DNA of 42,773 nt from Candidatus Dormiibacterota bacterium (GCA_955652675.1 CATPBP010000227.1:1-42773); one strand, 5' to 3'; shown: positions 29,302 to 38,296, counted from the stretch's first letter. Notes: generated by a model from the sequence alone, not told the origin. Made by a program: numbers and translations.

Positions 29302-30591
29302 CTAGCTGAGGGCGTATGGCAGGGGGAAGCGGTTGGTCAGCGTCAACGTCCGCTCCCGGATTGCATCGAGCTCGGCCTCGCCACGATCTCCGGCCAGGGC
29401 CTCGAGCAGGTCCGCGACGCAGTCGCCGATCTCGGCCATCTCCCCCACCCCCATGCCCCTGGTGGTCACGCTGGGACTGCCCAGCCGGATGCCGCTGGGG
29501 TTGAACTTGGAGGCCTCGTCGTAGGGAATGGCGTTGCTGTTGAGCGTGATCCCAACCCGGTCGGCGGCATCCTGCACCTGGCGACCCTTCAGACCCAGCG
29601 GCCGCAGGTCGACCAGCATGAGGTGGTTGTCGGTGCCTCCGGTCGTCAGCCGGAGCCCTCGCTCCATCAGGCGGGCGGCCATCGCCCGCGCGTTCTCCAC
29701 AACGCTGCCGGCGTAGTCCTTGAACTCCGGCTTCAGCGCCTCACCGAAGCAGACCGCCTTGGCCGCGATCGCGTGCATGAGCGGACCGCCCTGGGTTCCC
29801 GGGAAAACCGCGGAGTCGAGCGGCTTGCGCCAGCGCTCCTCGTCGGCAGCCAGGATCAGGCCGCCCCAGGCGCCGCGCAAGGTCTTCTGGGTCGTGCTGG
29901 TCACCACGTGTGAGTCGGGGATCGGCGTCGGGTAGGCATCTCCCGCGACCAGGCCTGCGAAGTGCGCCATGTCGGTCACCATCACCGCTTCAACCGAGTC
30001 GGCGATCTGCCGCATCCGGGCGAAGTCGATCCGGCGCGGGTAGGCCGAATAGCCGACCATCAGCATCTTCGGCCGCACCTCCTCGGCTTGACGCTGGAGG
30101 GCGTCGTAGTCGATCAGCTCCGTCTCCCGGTCCACCAAGTAGGAGTGGATCTCGTAGAGCTTGCCGCTGAAGTTCGCCGGACTGCCGTGCGTGAGGTGCC
30201 CGCCGGCCGAGAGGTCCATCCCCATGACGCGGTCGCCTGGCTTGCAGATGGCGGCGTAGACCGCGGCGTTGGCCTGGCTGCCGGCGTGGGGCTGCACGTT
30301 CACGTAGGCGGCCCCGAACAGGCGCCGGGCGCGCTCTTGGGCCAGGGTCTCTATCTGGTCCATCACCTCGCAGCCGCCGTAGTACCGGCGGCCGGGGTAG
30401 CCCTCTGCGTACTTGTTGGTCAGGAGAGTCCCGAGCGCCTCCAATATCGCCGCGCTGGCCAGGTTCTCCGAAGGGATCAGTTCCAGGGTGTGGCTCTGCC
30501 GCCGGTATTCCCGCCGGATCAGTTCGGCGATCTCCGGATCGGCGCTGTCGAGGACCTCGAAGGTCAGCGTGGTGGTGGGACTCGCGGCCAT
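29302..30591 (-). CDS. glyA: Serine hydroxymethyltransferase
   Basis: ATG 30591 gives 429 residues, normal for bacterial SHMT, which interconverts serine and glycine with tetrahydrofolate using PLP. Conserved LELIPSENL, NKYAEGYPGRRYYGG, NVQPHAGSQAN and DMAHFAGLVA are present. The PLP-lysine motif reads TSTTQKTLRGAWGG. The residue before the Lys is usually His, and PRG usually follows LRG-type residues, so this is a variant site. No good Shine-Dalgarno precedes the ATG. Neighbour tsaC upstream matches Bacillus order. Confidence 0.94.
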   Translation of the reverse strand: MAASPTTTLTFEVLDSADPEIAELIRREYRRQSHTLELIPSENLASAAILEALGTLLTNKYAEGYPGRRYYGGCEVMDQIETLAQERARRLFGAAYVNVQPHAGSQANAAVYAAICKPGDRVMGMDLSAGGHLTHGSPANFSGKLYEIHSYLVDRETELIDYDALQRQAEEVRPKMLMVGYSAYPRRIDFARMRQIADSVEAVMVTDMAHFAGLVAGDAYPTPIPDSHVVTSTTQKTLRGAWGGLILAADEERWRKPLDSAVFPGTQGGPLMHAIAAKAVCFGEALKPEFKDYAGSVVENARAMAARLMERGLRLTTGGTDNHLMLVDLRPLGLKGRQVQDAADRVGITLNSNAIPYDEASKFNPSGIRLGSPSVTTRGMGVGEMAEIGDCVADLLEALAGDRGEAELDAIRERTLTLTNRFPLPYALS

Positions 30592-30653
30592 GGAAGGGAA
30601 TGCTAGCCATGCGTTCCGGGACTTGTGTTCCTGCGAGTCGAACGGAGGCACCT

Positions 30654-31274
30654 CTAGGAGCCCGGGTCGGTCAGGGACCCGGCCGGGATGGCGCCCTCGC
30701 GGAGGACTCGGGGCACCGGCCCCAACAGCTCCAGGACCGTGCTGGGAATCCCACCGGGCGACACCCCGGCATCCAGGACCATGGCCACCCCCCTGACCCA
30801 GGCCGCCTCGAGCGCCGTCCGGGCCGGCTCCTGGCCGCTCAGGTTCGCGCTGGTCGTGGCCAGGGCCTCACCGCTGGAGCGGAGCAGGTCCAGGGCAGAC
30901 GGATGGTCGGGGATCCGGATCCCGATGCTGCGAGGGCGTCCTGTCACCAGAGGCGGCCTCAAGCCGGGCCTGGCCGGCACCACCAGCGTCAAGGGACCGG
31001 GCCACCACTGCGCCATGTACCGGCGCGCACGCTCGTCCAGCTGCGCCCAGGCCTCCGCCGTCTCCGGGTGGCCGACCATGAGGACCAGCGGCTGGCGCAG
31101 CGGCCGGCCCTTCAGCTCGTAGACTCGCCTGACCGCGCGGGGGTCGGAGGCCAGCGCCGCGAGGCCGTAGACGGTATCGGTCGGGAAGGCGATCACCTGG
31201 CCGGCGCGGAGGAGCTGCCCTGCCCGAGTGATGGCCGCCGGGCCCGCCGGCAGAATCTCCGCCACCGAGGTCAT
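30654..31274 (-). CDS. L-threonylcarbamoyladenylate synthase (TsaC/Sua5/YwlC)
   Basis: About 206 residues from ATG 31274 (MTSVAEILPAG), preceded by CGGGAA. YrdC-fold motifs are clear: GQVIAFPTDTVYGLAA, YELKGRPLRQPLVL and ATTSANLSGQ. The enzyme makes threonylcarbamoyl-AMP from Thr, bicarbonate and ATP for t6A37 modification of ANN-decoding tRNAs. It lacks the long Sua5 C-terminal domain, so it is the short TsaC form. It diverges from the Ig-like gene. Confidence 0.92.
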   Translation of the reverse strand: MTSVAEILPAGPAAITRAGQLLRAGQVIAFPTDTVYGLAALASDPRAVRRVYELKGRPLRQPLVLMVGHPETAEAWAQLDERARRYMAQWWPGPLTLVVPARPGLRPPLVTGRPRSIGIRIPDHPSALDLLRSSGEALATTSANLSGQEPARTALEAAWVRGVAMVLDAGVSPGGIPSTVLELLGPVPRVLREGAIPAGSLTDPGS

Positions 31275-31345
31275 CGATTCCCGCATTGAGGCCAAAATCC
31301 CATGTCAGAGAGGGCCCCGATGCCACATGCTTCCTGGTCGGAACC

Positions 31346-33268
31346 TTGACGGATGATGGCGGAAACCCCCGGCAAGCTGCATTTGCGTTGCGGCTGACAC
31401 TGCTTCTCCTGCTCCCGGCGACCCTCGCCCTGGCCACTCCCTACCAGGCCTCGGCCGCCTCGCCCGCGCTCGGCACGGTCACCAGCCTGAGCCCTGCTGC
31501 CAGCCCGGTCGGCGAGGGCCAGCCAACCGTCCTGACCGCCACGGTCGAGGGCCCAGGCTGGCCCTCGGGCACCGTGACCTTCTCCGACTACGAGCTGGGG
31601 CCGCTCGCTTCCGTGGCTCTGAGCCAGGGCCAGGCGACGGCTTCCCTGCCGGCACTGCCGCCGGGTCTGCACCTGATCAGCGCCGAATACTCGGGCGACG
31701 GCACCTTCGCTCCGAGCAGCGCCCGGCTCACGCAGAGGATCGGAGACACCGTCAGCTCCAGGGTGGAGCTCAACGTCGACCACAACCCCTCCCGCCCGGG
31801 ACAGGCTGTGACCCTGACCGCCGACCTCCTCAGCGGTGCCGGCTTTGGCGCGGCCTCGGGAACGGTCACCGTCGTGGACGGGACGACCCAGCTCGGATCC
31901 CTGCCGGTCTCACTCCTGGTCGGCCCCGCTGCCCAGGGGCCGGTGCCCGATCACCTCACCCTGCCGGTCTCCTCACTGGCCCCGGGCGTCCACTCTTTGA
32001 CCGCCATATACAGCGGGGACGGCAACCTCAGGGGCAGCACATCGACGACCTGGAACCAGGTCGTCGGAGAGCGGGTGGCCACCGCCACGACGCTGGCTTC
32101 GGCGGCCAACCCGTTCCTGGGAGGCCAGAAGGCCATGCTGAGCGCGGCGGTGGCGCCGCTGACTCCGGCCTCTCGCCAGCCATCGGGCACCCTGACCTTC
32201 CGCGACGGCGGGGCGGTGCTGGGAAAAGCTGATTTGGCGTCAGGCGCGGGGACCCTGGCCGTCTCTCTGATCGCCGCTGGATCCCACGACCTCACGGTCG
32301 CCTACAGCGGGGATTCGGACTTCCAGGAAAGCACCTCGGCCCCGCTCGCGCTGCAGGTCCTCGGTATGACGGCAGGGCCGTCGGCGACGTCCACCACCCT
32401 CACCGCGGGGCCCAACCCGCTCAGCTTCGGCCAGCCCCTGACCCTCAGGGCTTCAGTGGCACCGGTCTTCGGAAGCCGGGTTCCCGGCGGCAGCGTGTAC
32501 TTCGTCGACGAGTCCGGGGCGGTCCTGGGCGGCATCGGGCTGGACCCGGGCGGGCAGGGCGTGCTGGCGACGTCGGCCCTCACCGCTGGGCCTCATCGCC
32601 TGACAGCTGTGTACGCCGGTGCGGACGGGTTTTCCCACAGCTCTTCGAACCCGCTCGACCTGAATGTGGAGCGAGCACCGACGTCCCTCTCGGCGGTACC
32701 CAACGCCGGCCAGCAGGCCCAGGGCCAGGCTGCGACTCTGGCGGTCACGGTGAGCGGTCAGGGCGCCAGCCCGGCGCCGGGCGGCTCCGTCACGTTCCTG
32801 GACCAAGGTGCCGTGCTGGGCACCACGGCAGTCGGCCCTGATGGCCGGGCCTATCTGAGCACGGACGGGCTGCCGCCCGGCCCGCAGCGCCTGATGGCTG
32901 TCTACAACGGCGACGCCGAGTACGCCAGCAGCACCACGGCCTTCACCGTCGTGGTGGCCGGTCCGGCCGCCACCAGCACCGCGCTGCGGGCGAGCCAGGC
33001 GCGAGTGCTGCCCGGTCGAGACCTCACCTTCACCGCCACGGTGTCAGCCGGCGCGGCAGGAGAGGAGGCGCCGGGCGGGTCCGTGACCTTCAAGGAGGGT
33101 GACACGGTCCTGGGTGTGGGTGAGGTGGACGACAGAGGCGTGGCTCGACTCACCATGGGGGCCCTGGCCCCGGGGGACCACATCGTCGAGGCCGATTTCG
33201 CCGGAGACGCCTCCTATGCACCCAGCGCCGCCACCACCAGCGTAGAAGTTCTGGCCTCCAGGGAATAA
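31346..33268 (+). CDS. Secreted protein of six bacterial Ig-like repeats
   Basis: The open frame runs from TTG 31286. TTG 31346 gives 640 residues and places the hydrophobic export signal (LRLTLLLLLPATLALA, ending near YQASA) close to the N-terminus; TTG 31388 is a third option. The rest is six repeats of roughly 90-105 residues. Each begins with a TxTTL or similar strand, contains GQ.(V/A)TL and a G(T/S)V(T/Y)F strand, and ends in Y(S/A/N)GD followed by a Ser/Thr-rich stretch. This is the Big_3/Ig-like-repeat type found in adhesins and cell-surface proteins. No catalytic domain, LPXTG signal or C-terminal membrane helix is seen. It is the only large plus-strand gene within a conserved minus-strand block. 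Confidence 0.82.
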   Translation: MTDDGGNPRQAAFALRLTLLLLLPATLALATPYQASAASPALGTVTSLSPAASPVGEGQPTVLTATVEGPGWPSGTVTFSDYELGPLASVALSQGQATASLPALPPGLHLISAEYSGDGTFAPSSARLTQRIGDTVSSRVELNVDHNPSRPGQAVTLTADLLSGAGFGAASGTVTVVDGTTQLGSLPVSLLVGPAAQGPVPDHLTLPVSSLAPGVHSLTAIYSGDGNLRGSTSTTWNQVVGERVATATTLASAANPFLGGQKAMLSAAVAPLTPASRQPSGTLTFRDGGAVLGKADLASGAGTLAVSLIAAGSHDLTVAYSGDSDFQESTSAPLALQVLGMTAGPSATSTTLTAGPNPLSFGQPLTLRASVAPVFGSRVPGGSVYFVDESGAVLGGIGLDPGGQGVLATSALTAGPHRLTAVYAGADGFSHSSSNPLDLNVERAPTSLSAVPNAGQQAQGQAATLAVTVSGQGASPAPGGSVTFLDQGAVLGTTAVGPDGRAYLSTDGLPPGPQRLMAVYNGDAEYASSTTAFTVVVAGPAATSTALRASQARVLPGRDLTFTATVSAGAAGEEAPGGSVTFKEGDTVLGVGEVDDRGVARLTMGALAPGDHIVEADFAGDASYAPSAATTSVEVLASRE

Positions 33269-33273
33269 CAGGA

Positions 33274-33298
33274 TTCCCTCCCCCTCGCAGGAAGGGAC
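33274..33298. repeat. Short intergenic palindrome, copy of recurrent 3'-end element
   Basis: TTCCCTCCCCCTCGCAGGAA, then GGGAC, fills the 33-base gap between the convergent Ig-like gene and prmC. TCCCT pairs with AGGGA, and no T-run follows. Confidence 0.4.
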
Positions 33299-33301
33299 AA
33301 G

Positions 33302-34120
33302 TTACTTCCGGGCTTCCAGGACTCTCAGGTGGCCCTGGAGGTCGCGGTGCCAGAGGTGGCTGGTGAATGGGCTGAGGTGGCCCGCGAGGGCGTTCTGGAT
33401 GCTCTCGTCGACCTCCAGCAGCACGGCGCCACCGGGCGCCAGGTGGGCCGGCGCCTGATCCAGCATTCGAAGTACCAGCCCGGCTCCCCCCTCGGGCGCA
33501 AAGAGGGCGTGGTGAGGTTGGGCCAGCACCTCCGGCGGCCGCTCGGGGCCCTCGGCCAGGTAGGGGAGATTGGCGCAGATCAGCTCGAGGTCTCCGGGCA
33601 GCGGCTCGAGCAGGTCTCCCTGAAACAGCTTTACCCGTGAGTCGAGCTCATGGGCGGCGACGTTCCGTGCCGCCACCGCGAGGGCGCTCGGGTCGTCGTC
33701 GCTGGCGAACACCTCCAGGCCGGGGACGTAGTGCGCCAGCGCCACGGCGATGCATCCGCTCCCGGTACCCACGTCCGCAACCCGCCCCCGGCCGCCGTGT
33801 TCGCGAGCGCAGGTGATGGCCCGCAGAACCAGCACCTCGGTGTCCGGGTTGGGAACCAGAACCTCGGGCGTGACCTCGAAGTCCAGCTTCATGAACTCCT
33901 TCCGACCTACGAGGTAGGCGACCGGTGCGCCCGCACCCCGCCTCCCGATCAGCGATCGGTAGGCTTCAAGCTCCGGCTCGCCCAGGACCCGTTCGAACTG
34001 CAGGTAGAGGTCAAGACGGCGCAGGTCCAGAGCGTGCGCGAGCAGCACCTCCGCGTCGAGCCGCGGTGAGCTGGAGCCGTGCGAGCCCAGATACCCCGTC
34101 GCGCGCCGCAGGACCTCCAG
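33302..34120 (-). CDS. prmC: Release factor glutamine methyltransferase PrmC (start codon unclear)
   Basis: PrmC methylates the Gln of the GGQ motif in RF1 and RF2. The SAM-binding VADVGTGSGCIAVALA and the substrate motif NLPY (NPPY in most homologues) are present, with VTPEVLVPNPDTEVLV before them. The first canonical start is GTG at 34048, but the frame continues upstream with family-like residues (ALLEVLRRATGYLG, then PRLDAE). The domain therefore starts near 34120, where CTG is the only plausible initiator; the frame is open to a TAG just past 34162. I place the start at that CTG (272 residues) with low confidence. It directly follows prfA, whose product it modifies. Confidence 0.85.
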   Translation of the reverse strand: MEVLRRATGYLGSHGSSSPRLDAEVLLAHALDLRRLDLYLQFERVLGEPELEAYRSLIGRRGAGAPVAYLVGRKEFMKLDFEVTPEVLVPNPDTEVLVLRAITCAREHGGRGRVADVGTGSGCIAVALAHYVPGLEVFASDDDPSALAVAARNVAAHELDSRVKLFQGDLLEPLPGDLELICANLPYLAEGPERPPEVLAQPHHALFAPEGGAGLVLRMLDQAPAHLAPGGAVLLEVDESIQNALAGHLSPFTSHLWHRDLQGHLRVLEARK

Positions 34121-34139
34121 GAGGGCGAGGTCCTGGCGC

Positions 34140-35216
34140 TCAGTGGCCGCCGTGGTCGCCGTCTAGCTGGGACTCGCGTTCGGCGGCGGCGAGCAGCGTG
34201 ATCAGCTCGTCCAGGTCGCCCGCGAGAATCCGGTCCAGCTTGTAGATGGTCAGGTTGATCCGGTGATCGGTGACCCGGTTCTCCTTGAAGTTGTAGGTCC
34301 GGATCTTCTCCGAGCGGTTGCCGCTGCGCACCATGGAGCGCCTCTGAGCGTCCTGGGCGGCGTGCTGCTCGGCCTGCTTGCGATCGAGAAGGCGGGTCCT
34401 CAGGACGCGGAGCGCCTTCTCGCGGTTCTTGAGCTGAGACTTCTCGTCCTGGATCGAGACCACCATCCCGGTCGGCAGGTGTGTGACGCGGATGGCCGAG
34501 TAGGTGGTGTTCACGCTCTGGCCACCGGGTCCCGTCGAGGTCGACGTCTCGATCTTGAGATCCTTCTCGGGCAGCTCCACCTCCACCTCGTCCGCCTCCG
34601 GGAGGACGGTCACGGTCGCGGCCGAGGTGTGCACGCGGCCCTGGCTCTCGGTCTCGGGAACCCTCTGGACACGATGCACGCCACCCTCGAACTTCAACTG
34701 AGAGTAGGCTCCCTGGCCGCGGACCTCGAATCCGATTCGGTCAAAGCCTCCGATCCCGGTCTCCTGGGCGTCGATCACCTCGATCTTCCAGCCCTTGGAT
34801 TCCGCCCAGCGCGAGTACATGCGGAAGAGGTCGGCGGCGAAGAGCGTGGCCTCCTGACCGCCTTCCGCGCCCTGGATCTCCACCACCACGTCACGCTCGT
34901 CGTTCGGATCCTTGGGGATCAGCAGCATCCGCAGCCTCTCGTCCAGGTCCGCCAACCGCTGCTGCGCCTGGTGCTCCTCCCCGTGGAGAAACTCCTGCAT
35001 CTCCGGATCTCGTTCCTGGCGGAGCATCTCGCGCGCCTCCTCCAGCTGGCGCTGGGCGCGACGATAGGCCTCGTAAGCCTCGACCAGATGCTCCAGGCCG
35101 CGCAGCTCGCGCCCCAACTGAGGCAGCTTCTCGGGGTCCGAGACCACCTCCGGCCTGCTCAGCTGCTCCTGGATCTCGCCGTGCCGGCGAACGATGGCCT
35201 CGAGGCGATCGATCAT
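34140..35216 (-). CDS. prfA: Peptide chain release factor 1
   Basis: ATG 35216 gives 358 residues, the usual RF1 length; the longer open frame is a shadow of DUF1385. RF1 reads UAA and UAG. The P-x-T discriminator is PET at 187-189 in VQRVPETESQGRVHTS, and GGQ is at 231-233. Its ATGA overlaps the DUF1385 stop, so the genes are coupled. Order rpmE-(DUF1385)-prfA-prmC is close to that in Bacillus. Confidence 0.96.
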   Translation of the reverse strand: MIDRLEAIVRRHGEIQEQLSRPEVVSDPEKLPQLGRELRGLEHLVEAYEAYRRAQRQLEEAREMLRQERDPEMQEFLHGEEHQAQQRLADLDERLRMLLIPKDPNDERDVVVEIQGAEGGQEATLFAADLFRMYSRWAESKGWKIEVIDAQETGIGGFDRIGFEVRGQGAYSQLKFEGGVHRVQRVPETESQGRVHTSAATVTVLPEADEVEVELPEKDLKIETSTSTGPGGQSVNTTYSAIRVTHLPTGMVVSIQDEKSQLKNREKALRVLRTRLLDRKQAEQHAAQDAQRRSMVRSGNRSEKIRTYNFKENRVTDHRINLTIYKLDRILAGDLDELITLLAAAERESQLDGDHGGH

Positions 35217-36145
35217 GCCGCCCGCACCCCCTCCCCTTCCCGGGCGGCACTGAAGGCGGCGATCGAGACCTCCAGCATGGGGTCCTCCGGCTCCCGCGTC
35301 GTGAACTTCTGCGTGTAGAGCACCGGCAGCAGCAGTACCCGGACCAGGGGGTTGTCGCGGTGCATGGCCATCAGCCGTATGCACTCGTAGGACACCCCGG
35401 CGATGATCGGGACGCCGATCAGCCGCGACGCGATCAGCCAGAACCAGTTGGGATGGAAGAGCGCCACCAGGCTGAAGAGGAGAACGGCGATCACGACCAC
35501 CACCAGCAGGAAGCCGGTCCCGCAGCGTGGGTGGAGCGTGCTCGCCTTCCGCACGAAGGGCACCTCGAGGGGCCAGCCTGCTTCGAAGGCGTTGATGGTC
35601 TTGTGCTCAGCCCCGTGGTACTGGAAGACGCGGCGGACGTCCTTCAGCTTCCCGATCAGCCCGAGGTAGCCGAGGATGAGGACGACCCGGATCAGCCCCT
35701 CGACCACCACGAACCAGAAGGACCCGGATCGCCGGACTGCGAACCCGGCACCCAGCAGCGGCAGGCCGATGAAGAGCAGGAGGCTGAAGGCAAGCGCCAC
35801 AGCGATCGAGATCCCGATCTCCCGCCTGCCGATCTCGACGTCCTGGTCCCCGGCGTTGACGCCGGCCGACCACATCAGGCTCTTCATGCCCAGGTGCATC
35901 TGCTCCGCGAGCAGCGCCAATCCGCGCAGCAGCGGCAGCTTCCAGATCCTGCTGGTATAGAGCCGAGATCTGAGCTCTCCCCGATCGATGCGGATCTCCT
36001 GGGTGCGCGGCAGCCGCACCGCCACCGCGTAGTGGCTGCGGCCGCGCATCATCACACCCTCGATCACAGCCTGCCCCCCATAGAAGAAGGGCTCCTGCTT
36101 GCGGGGAGTGTTGTCGGGCGCCGGCGCCTCCTCGGGCAGCGGCAT
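35213..36145 (-). CDS. DUF1385 family membrane protein (YqhQ-like)
   Basis: A 310-residue protein with the DUF1385 pattern: YGGQAVIEGVMMRG near the N-terminus, the QYHGAEHKTINAFE block, and SKxxTLHPRCGT (here KASTLHPRCGTGFLL). Four or so transmembrane segments lie between about 100 and 255. The function is unknown. The His/Glu/Cys-rich conserved core suggests metal binding, but I see no proof. It is coupled to prfA. Confidence 0.85.
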   Translation of the reverse strand: MPLPEEAPAPDNTPRKQEPFFYGGQAVIEGVMMRGRSHYAVAVRLPRTQEIRIDRGELRSRLYTSRIWKLPLLRGLALLAEQMHLGMKSLMWSAGVNAGDQDVEIGRREIGISIAVALAFSLLLFIGLPLLGAGFAVRRSGSFWFVVVEGLIRVVLILGYLGLIGKLKDVRRVFQYHGAEHKTINAFEAGWPLEVPFVRKASTLHPRCGTGFLLVVVVIAVLLFSLVALFHPNWFWLIASRLIGVPIIAGVSYECIRLMAMHRDNPLVRVLLLPVLYTQKFTTREPEDPMLEVSIAAFSAAREGEGVRAA

Positions 36146-36207
36146 CAGCTTGGTCTAGCCGACCACGAAGGAGCCGGGGGTGCGGCGGTGGTCACCGGCC
36201 GCACGGG

Positions 36208-36417
36208 TCACCGGCTGGCTTTGGCCGCCCGCTTCCGGAACCGCTCGACCTGGCCGCCGGTGTCCACGATCCGCTGGGTGCCCGTGTAGAAGGGGTGACA
36301 GGCGGCGCAGACCTCGGTCCGCAGCTCCTTCCGAGTGGAGCCGGTGGTGAACGTGTTCCCGCACACGCAATGGACGACCGCGTCCTCGTAGAAGGTGGGA
36401 TGAATTTGAGCTTTCAT
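36208..36417 (-). CDS. rpmE: 50S ribosomal protein L31 (zinc-binding form)
   Basis: 69 residues. [17 protein letters not shown] is the L31 start, and zinc-binding cysteines are at 17, 19, 37 and 40 (CVC and CAAC), so it is the Zn-containing C+ form. [20 protein letters not shown] is strongly conserved. It belongs to the large subunit central protuberance. A Zn-independent paralogue is not in the window. Confidence 0.96.
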   Translation of the reverse strand: MKAQIHPTFYEDAVVHCVCGNTFTTGSTRKELRTEVCAACHPFYTGTQRIVDTGGQVERFRKRAAKASR

Positions 36418-36457
36418 GTTTCTGTCCTATTGGAACCGCCGGAACGGCCCGCCGATT

Positions 36458-37291
36458 CTACCCAACGAAGGGTCTCACCAGTTGGTTGACGGCGAGCGTG
36501 GCGACCGCCAGGTATCCGGTCAGAAAGAGCCACGCCGCGGCCATCGCCAGCCGCGCCCGAACAGGAACCGAGCGGTAGTAGGGCGACTGGTCATTGCGAA
36601 ACCGCTCGATGGCGGTCGGTATGCCGAACAGGATGACGACGATGGCGACGAAGTTGAGGCCGAGAAAGTAGACGGCGCCAGCCAGCGCGATCAGGCCCAG
36701 CACCTGGAACCACTTTGAAACGGCACCCATGATCCATCCGCCGTCCAGCATCCCGAAGGGAAGCAGGTTGAAGAGGTTGATGAAGAAGCCGATCAGGGCC
36801 CAGCTGAGCAGGACGTTGGAGTGAGTGCTCCCATAGAGCACGAAGGCGGCGGTCGCCCCGATGGTGCCCGCGATCGGCCCGGCGATGCCGATCTGCGCCT
36901 GCTTCAATGCGTCCGTCGCGTGCTGTCGCATGAAGATGGCAGCCCCCAGGAAGGGGATGAAAAGCGGCGCCGAAGCCTTCATGCCCTGGCGCCTTATCTC
37001 CACGACGTGGCCCATCTCGTGCACGAAGATCATCACCACCAGCCCGAGCGCCGTCCAGAAGCTCCCCAGAAGCCAGACGTAGGCCCCAAGGCTGATGAGC
37101 AGCGTGAGCAGCGTCTTGCCCTTGAGGATGAGGAGGAGGAGGGCTCCAAGCTGGGCGAGCGGACCCTCGCGGCGCTGAGGGCTCGGCTGCGGCGCCGGAG
37201 GCTGCGGCTCGTAGTACTGCTGAAACGGCTGATATTGGGGCGGATCTTCCGGAGGCGGAACCGAGCTCATATACGAAGACGTATACCCCAT
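36458..37291 (-). CDS. Site-2-protease-type M50 metallopeptidase
   Basis: 277 residues. A Pro/Gln/Tyr-rich cytoplasmic N-terminus (1-45) precedes about six membrane segments. HEMGH (His91, Glu92, His95) supplies the zinc site and NLLPFGMLDGG the third ligand at about Asp183. The compact domain lacks a PDZ and resembles rhomboid-like S2P group proteins that cleave transmembrane segments. The substrate is unknown. It lies between rpmE and glpX with no coupled regulator, so context gives no hint. Confidence 0.86.
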   Translation of the reverse strand: MGYTSSYMSSVPPPEDPPQYQPFQQYYEPQPPAPQPSPQRREGPLAQLGALLLLILKGKTLLTLLISLGAYVWLLGSFWTALGLVVMIFVHEMGHVVEIRRQGMKASAPLFIPFLGAAIFMRQHATDALKQAQIGIAGPIAGTIGATAAFVLYGSTHSNVLLSWALIGFFINLFNLLPFGMLDGGWIMGAVSKWFQVLGLIALAGAVYFLGLNFVAIVVILFGIPTAIERFRNDQSPYYRSVPVRARLAMAAAWLFLTGYLAVATLAVNQLVRPFVG

Positions 37292-37318
37292 CCGCCGTTC
37301 CGGTAATCCCGGCAGGTC

Positions 37319-38296
37319 TTAGCTGGCTTCTCCCACACGGAGGTGCCTGGTGGCGATGCGGCGGACGGTGTGGAAACGGGTGGACATGGTCAGGGACTCG
37401 GTGGCTCCCCCATGGCTTCCGTACCAGGCGCCCTTGAGCAGCGTTCCACCGCTCACGCCGGTCACGGCGACGTCCACCTGCGCCGGCGAGAGTTCGGCGA
37501 CGCCGTAGATGGCGCCCAGCTCGTCGCCCGCCAGCACCCTCTCCTCGTCGTTGCGCGGCCAGAGCCGGGCGAGGATCTCACCGCCCAGGCAGCGCACCGC
37601 GCAGGCGGCGATGATCGTCTCCTGAAGCCCGCCGATACCGACCATGGCGTCGATCCCGGTGCCCGAGCTGGCCGCCAGCAGCGCCCCCGCGATCTCCCCC
37701 TCCTCGAGGAGCACGATCCGGGCCCCGGCGTCCCTCACCTGCTCGATCAGGTCGAGGTGGCGAGGCCGGTCGAGGATGGCGATGGCCAGGTCGGAGACGC
37801 GAGCGTCACGCGCGAAGGCGATCCGCCGGAGGTTGTCGGCAAGGGGGTCGTCGAGGTCGAGCGCACCGCGAGCCTCGGGGCCGGCCACGATCTTCTCCAC
37901 GTACCAGACGGCGGGCAGACTGGGGTATCCGTCCGGCTCGACGGCCACCAGGATCGAGTTGGCGCCGTTCAGGCCCTTGGCCACCAGGCTCGAGCCCTCC
38001 ACCGGGTAAACGCCGAAGTCGAACTGAGGCTGGCCACCGTGACCGATCTCGGTGCCGTGGGAGAGGACACGGTCGCCCCGAGGGCCGAGCACGACCCGGC
38101 CCGAGAGCCCCAACTCCTCCATGGCGCGGAGCATCGCGGCCGCCGCGGCGGAGCGGGCGCGATCTGCATCACCCCGGCCGACGTGCCGCGCCGAGGCCAG
38201 GGCCGCAGATTCGGTGACCCGGATCAGGCTCGGGACCACCATGGCGCGGGCGTCGGCGAGCTGCGGCCGCATCTCTATCTCGCGCTCCACGTCCAT
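37319..38296 (-). CDS. glpX: Class II fructose-1,6-bisphosphatase GlpX
   Basis: From ATG 38296 (MDVEREIEMRP) about 325 residues, typical of GlpX. Metal and substrate motifs visible are ESAALASARHVGRGD, VVLGPRGDRV, HGTEIGHGG, VYPVEGSSLVAKG and DAMVGIGGLQE. It hydrolyses fructose-1,6-bisphosphate in gluconeogenesis. It sits 22 bases before the pyrG stop side, in the order found in Bacillus (pyrG, glpX, rpmE). ATG 38311 is a slightly longer alternative start. Confidence 0.93.
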   Translation of the reverse strand: MDVEREIEMRPQLADARAMVVPSLIRVTESAALASARHVGRGDADRARSAAAAAMLRAMEELGLSGRVVLGPRGDRVLSHGTEIGHGGQPQFDFGVYPVEGSSLVAKGLNGANSILVAVEPDGYPSLPAVWYVEKIVAGPEARGALDLDDPLADNLRRIAFARDARVSDLAIAILDRPRHLDLIEQVRDAGARIVLLEEGEIAGALLAASSGTGIDAMVGIGGLQETIIAACAVRCLGGEILARLWPRNDEERVLAGDELGAIYGVAELSPAQVDVAVTGVSGGTLLKGAWYGSHGGATESLTMSTRFHTVRRIATRHLRVGEAS

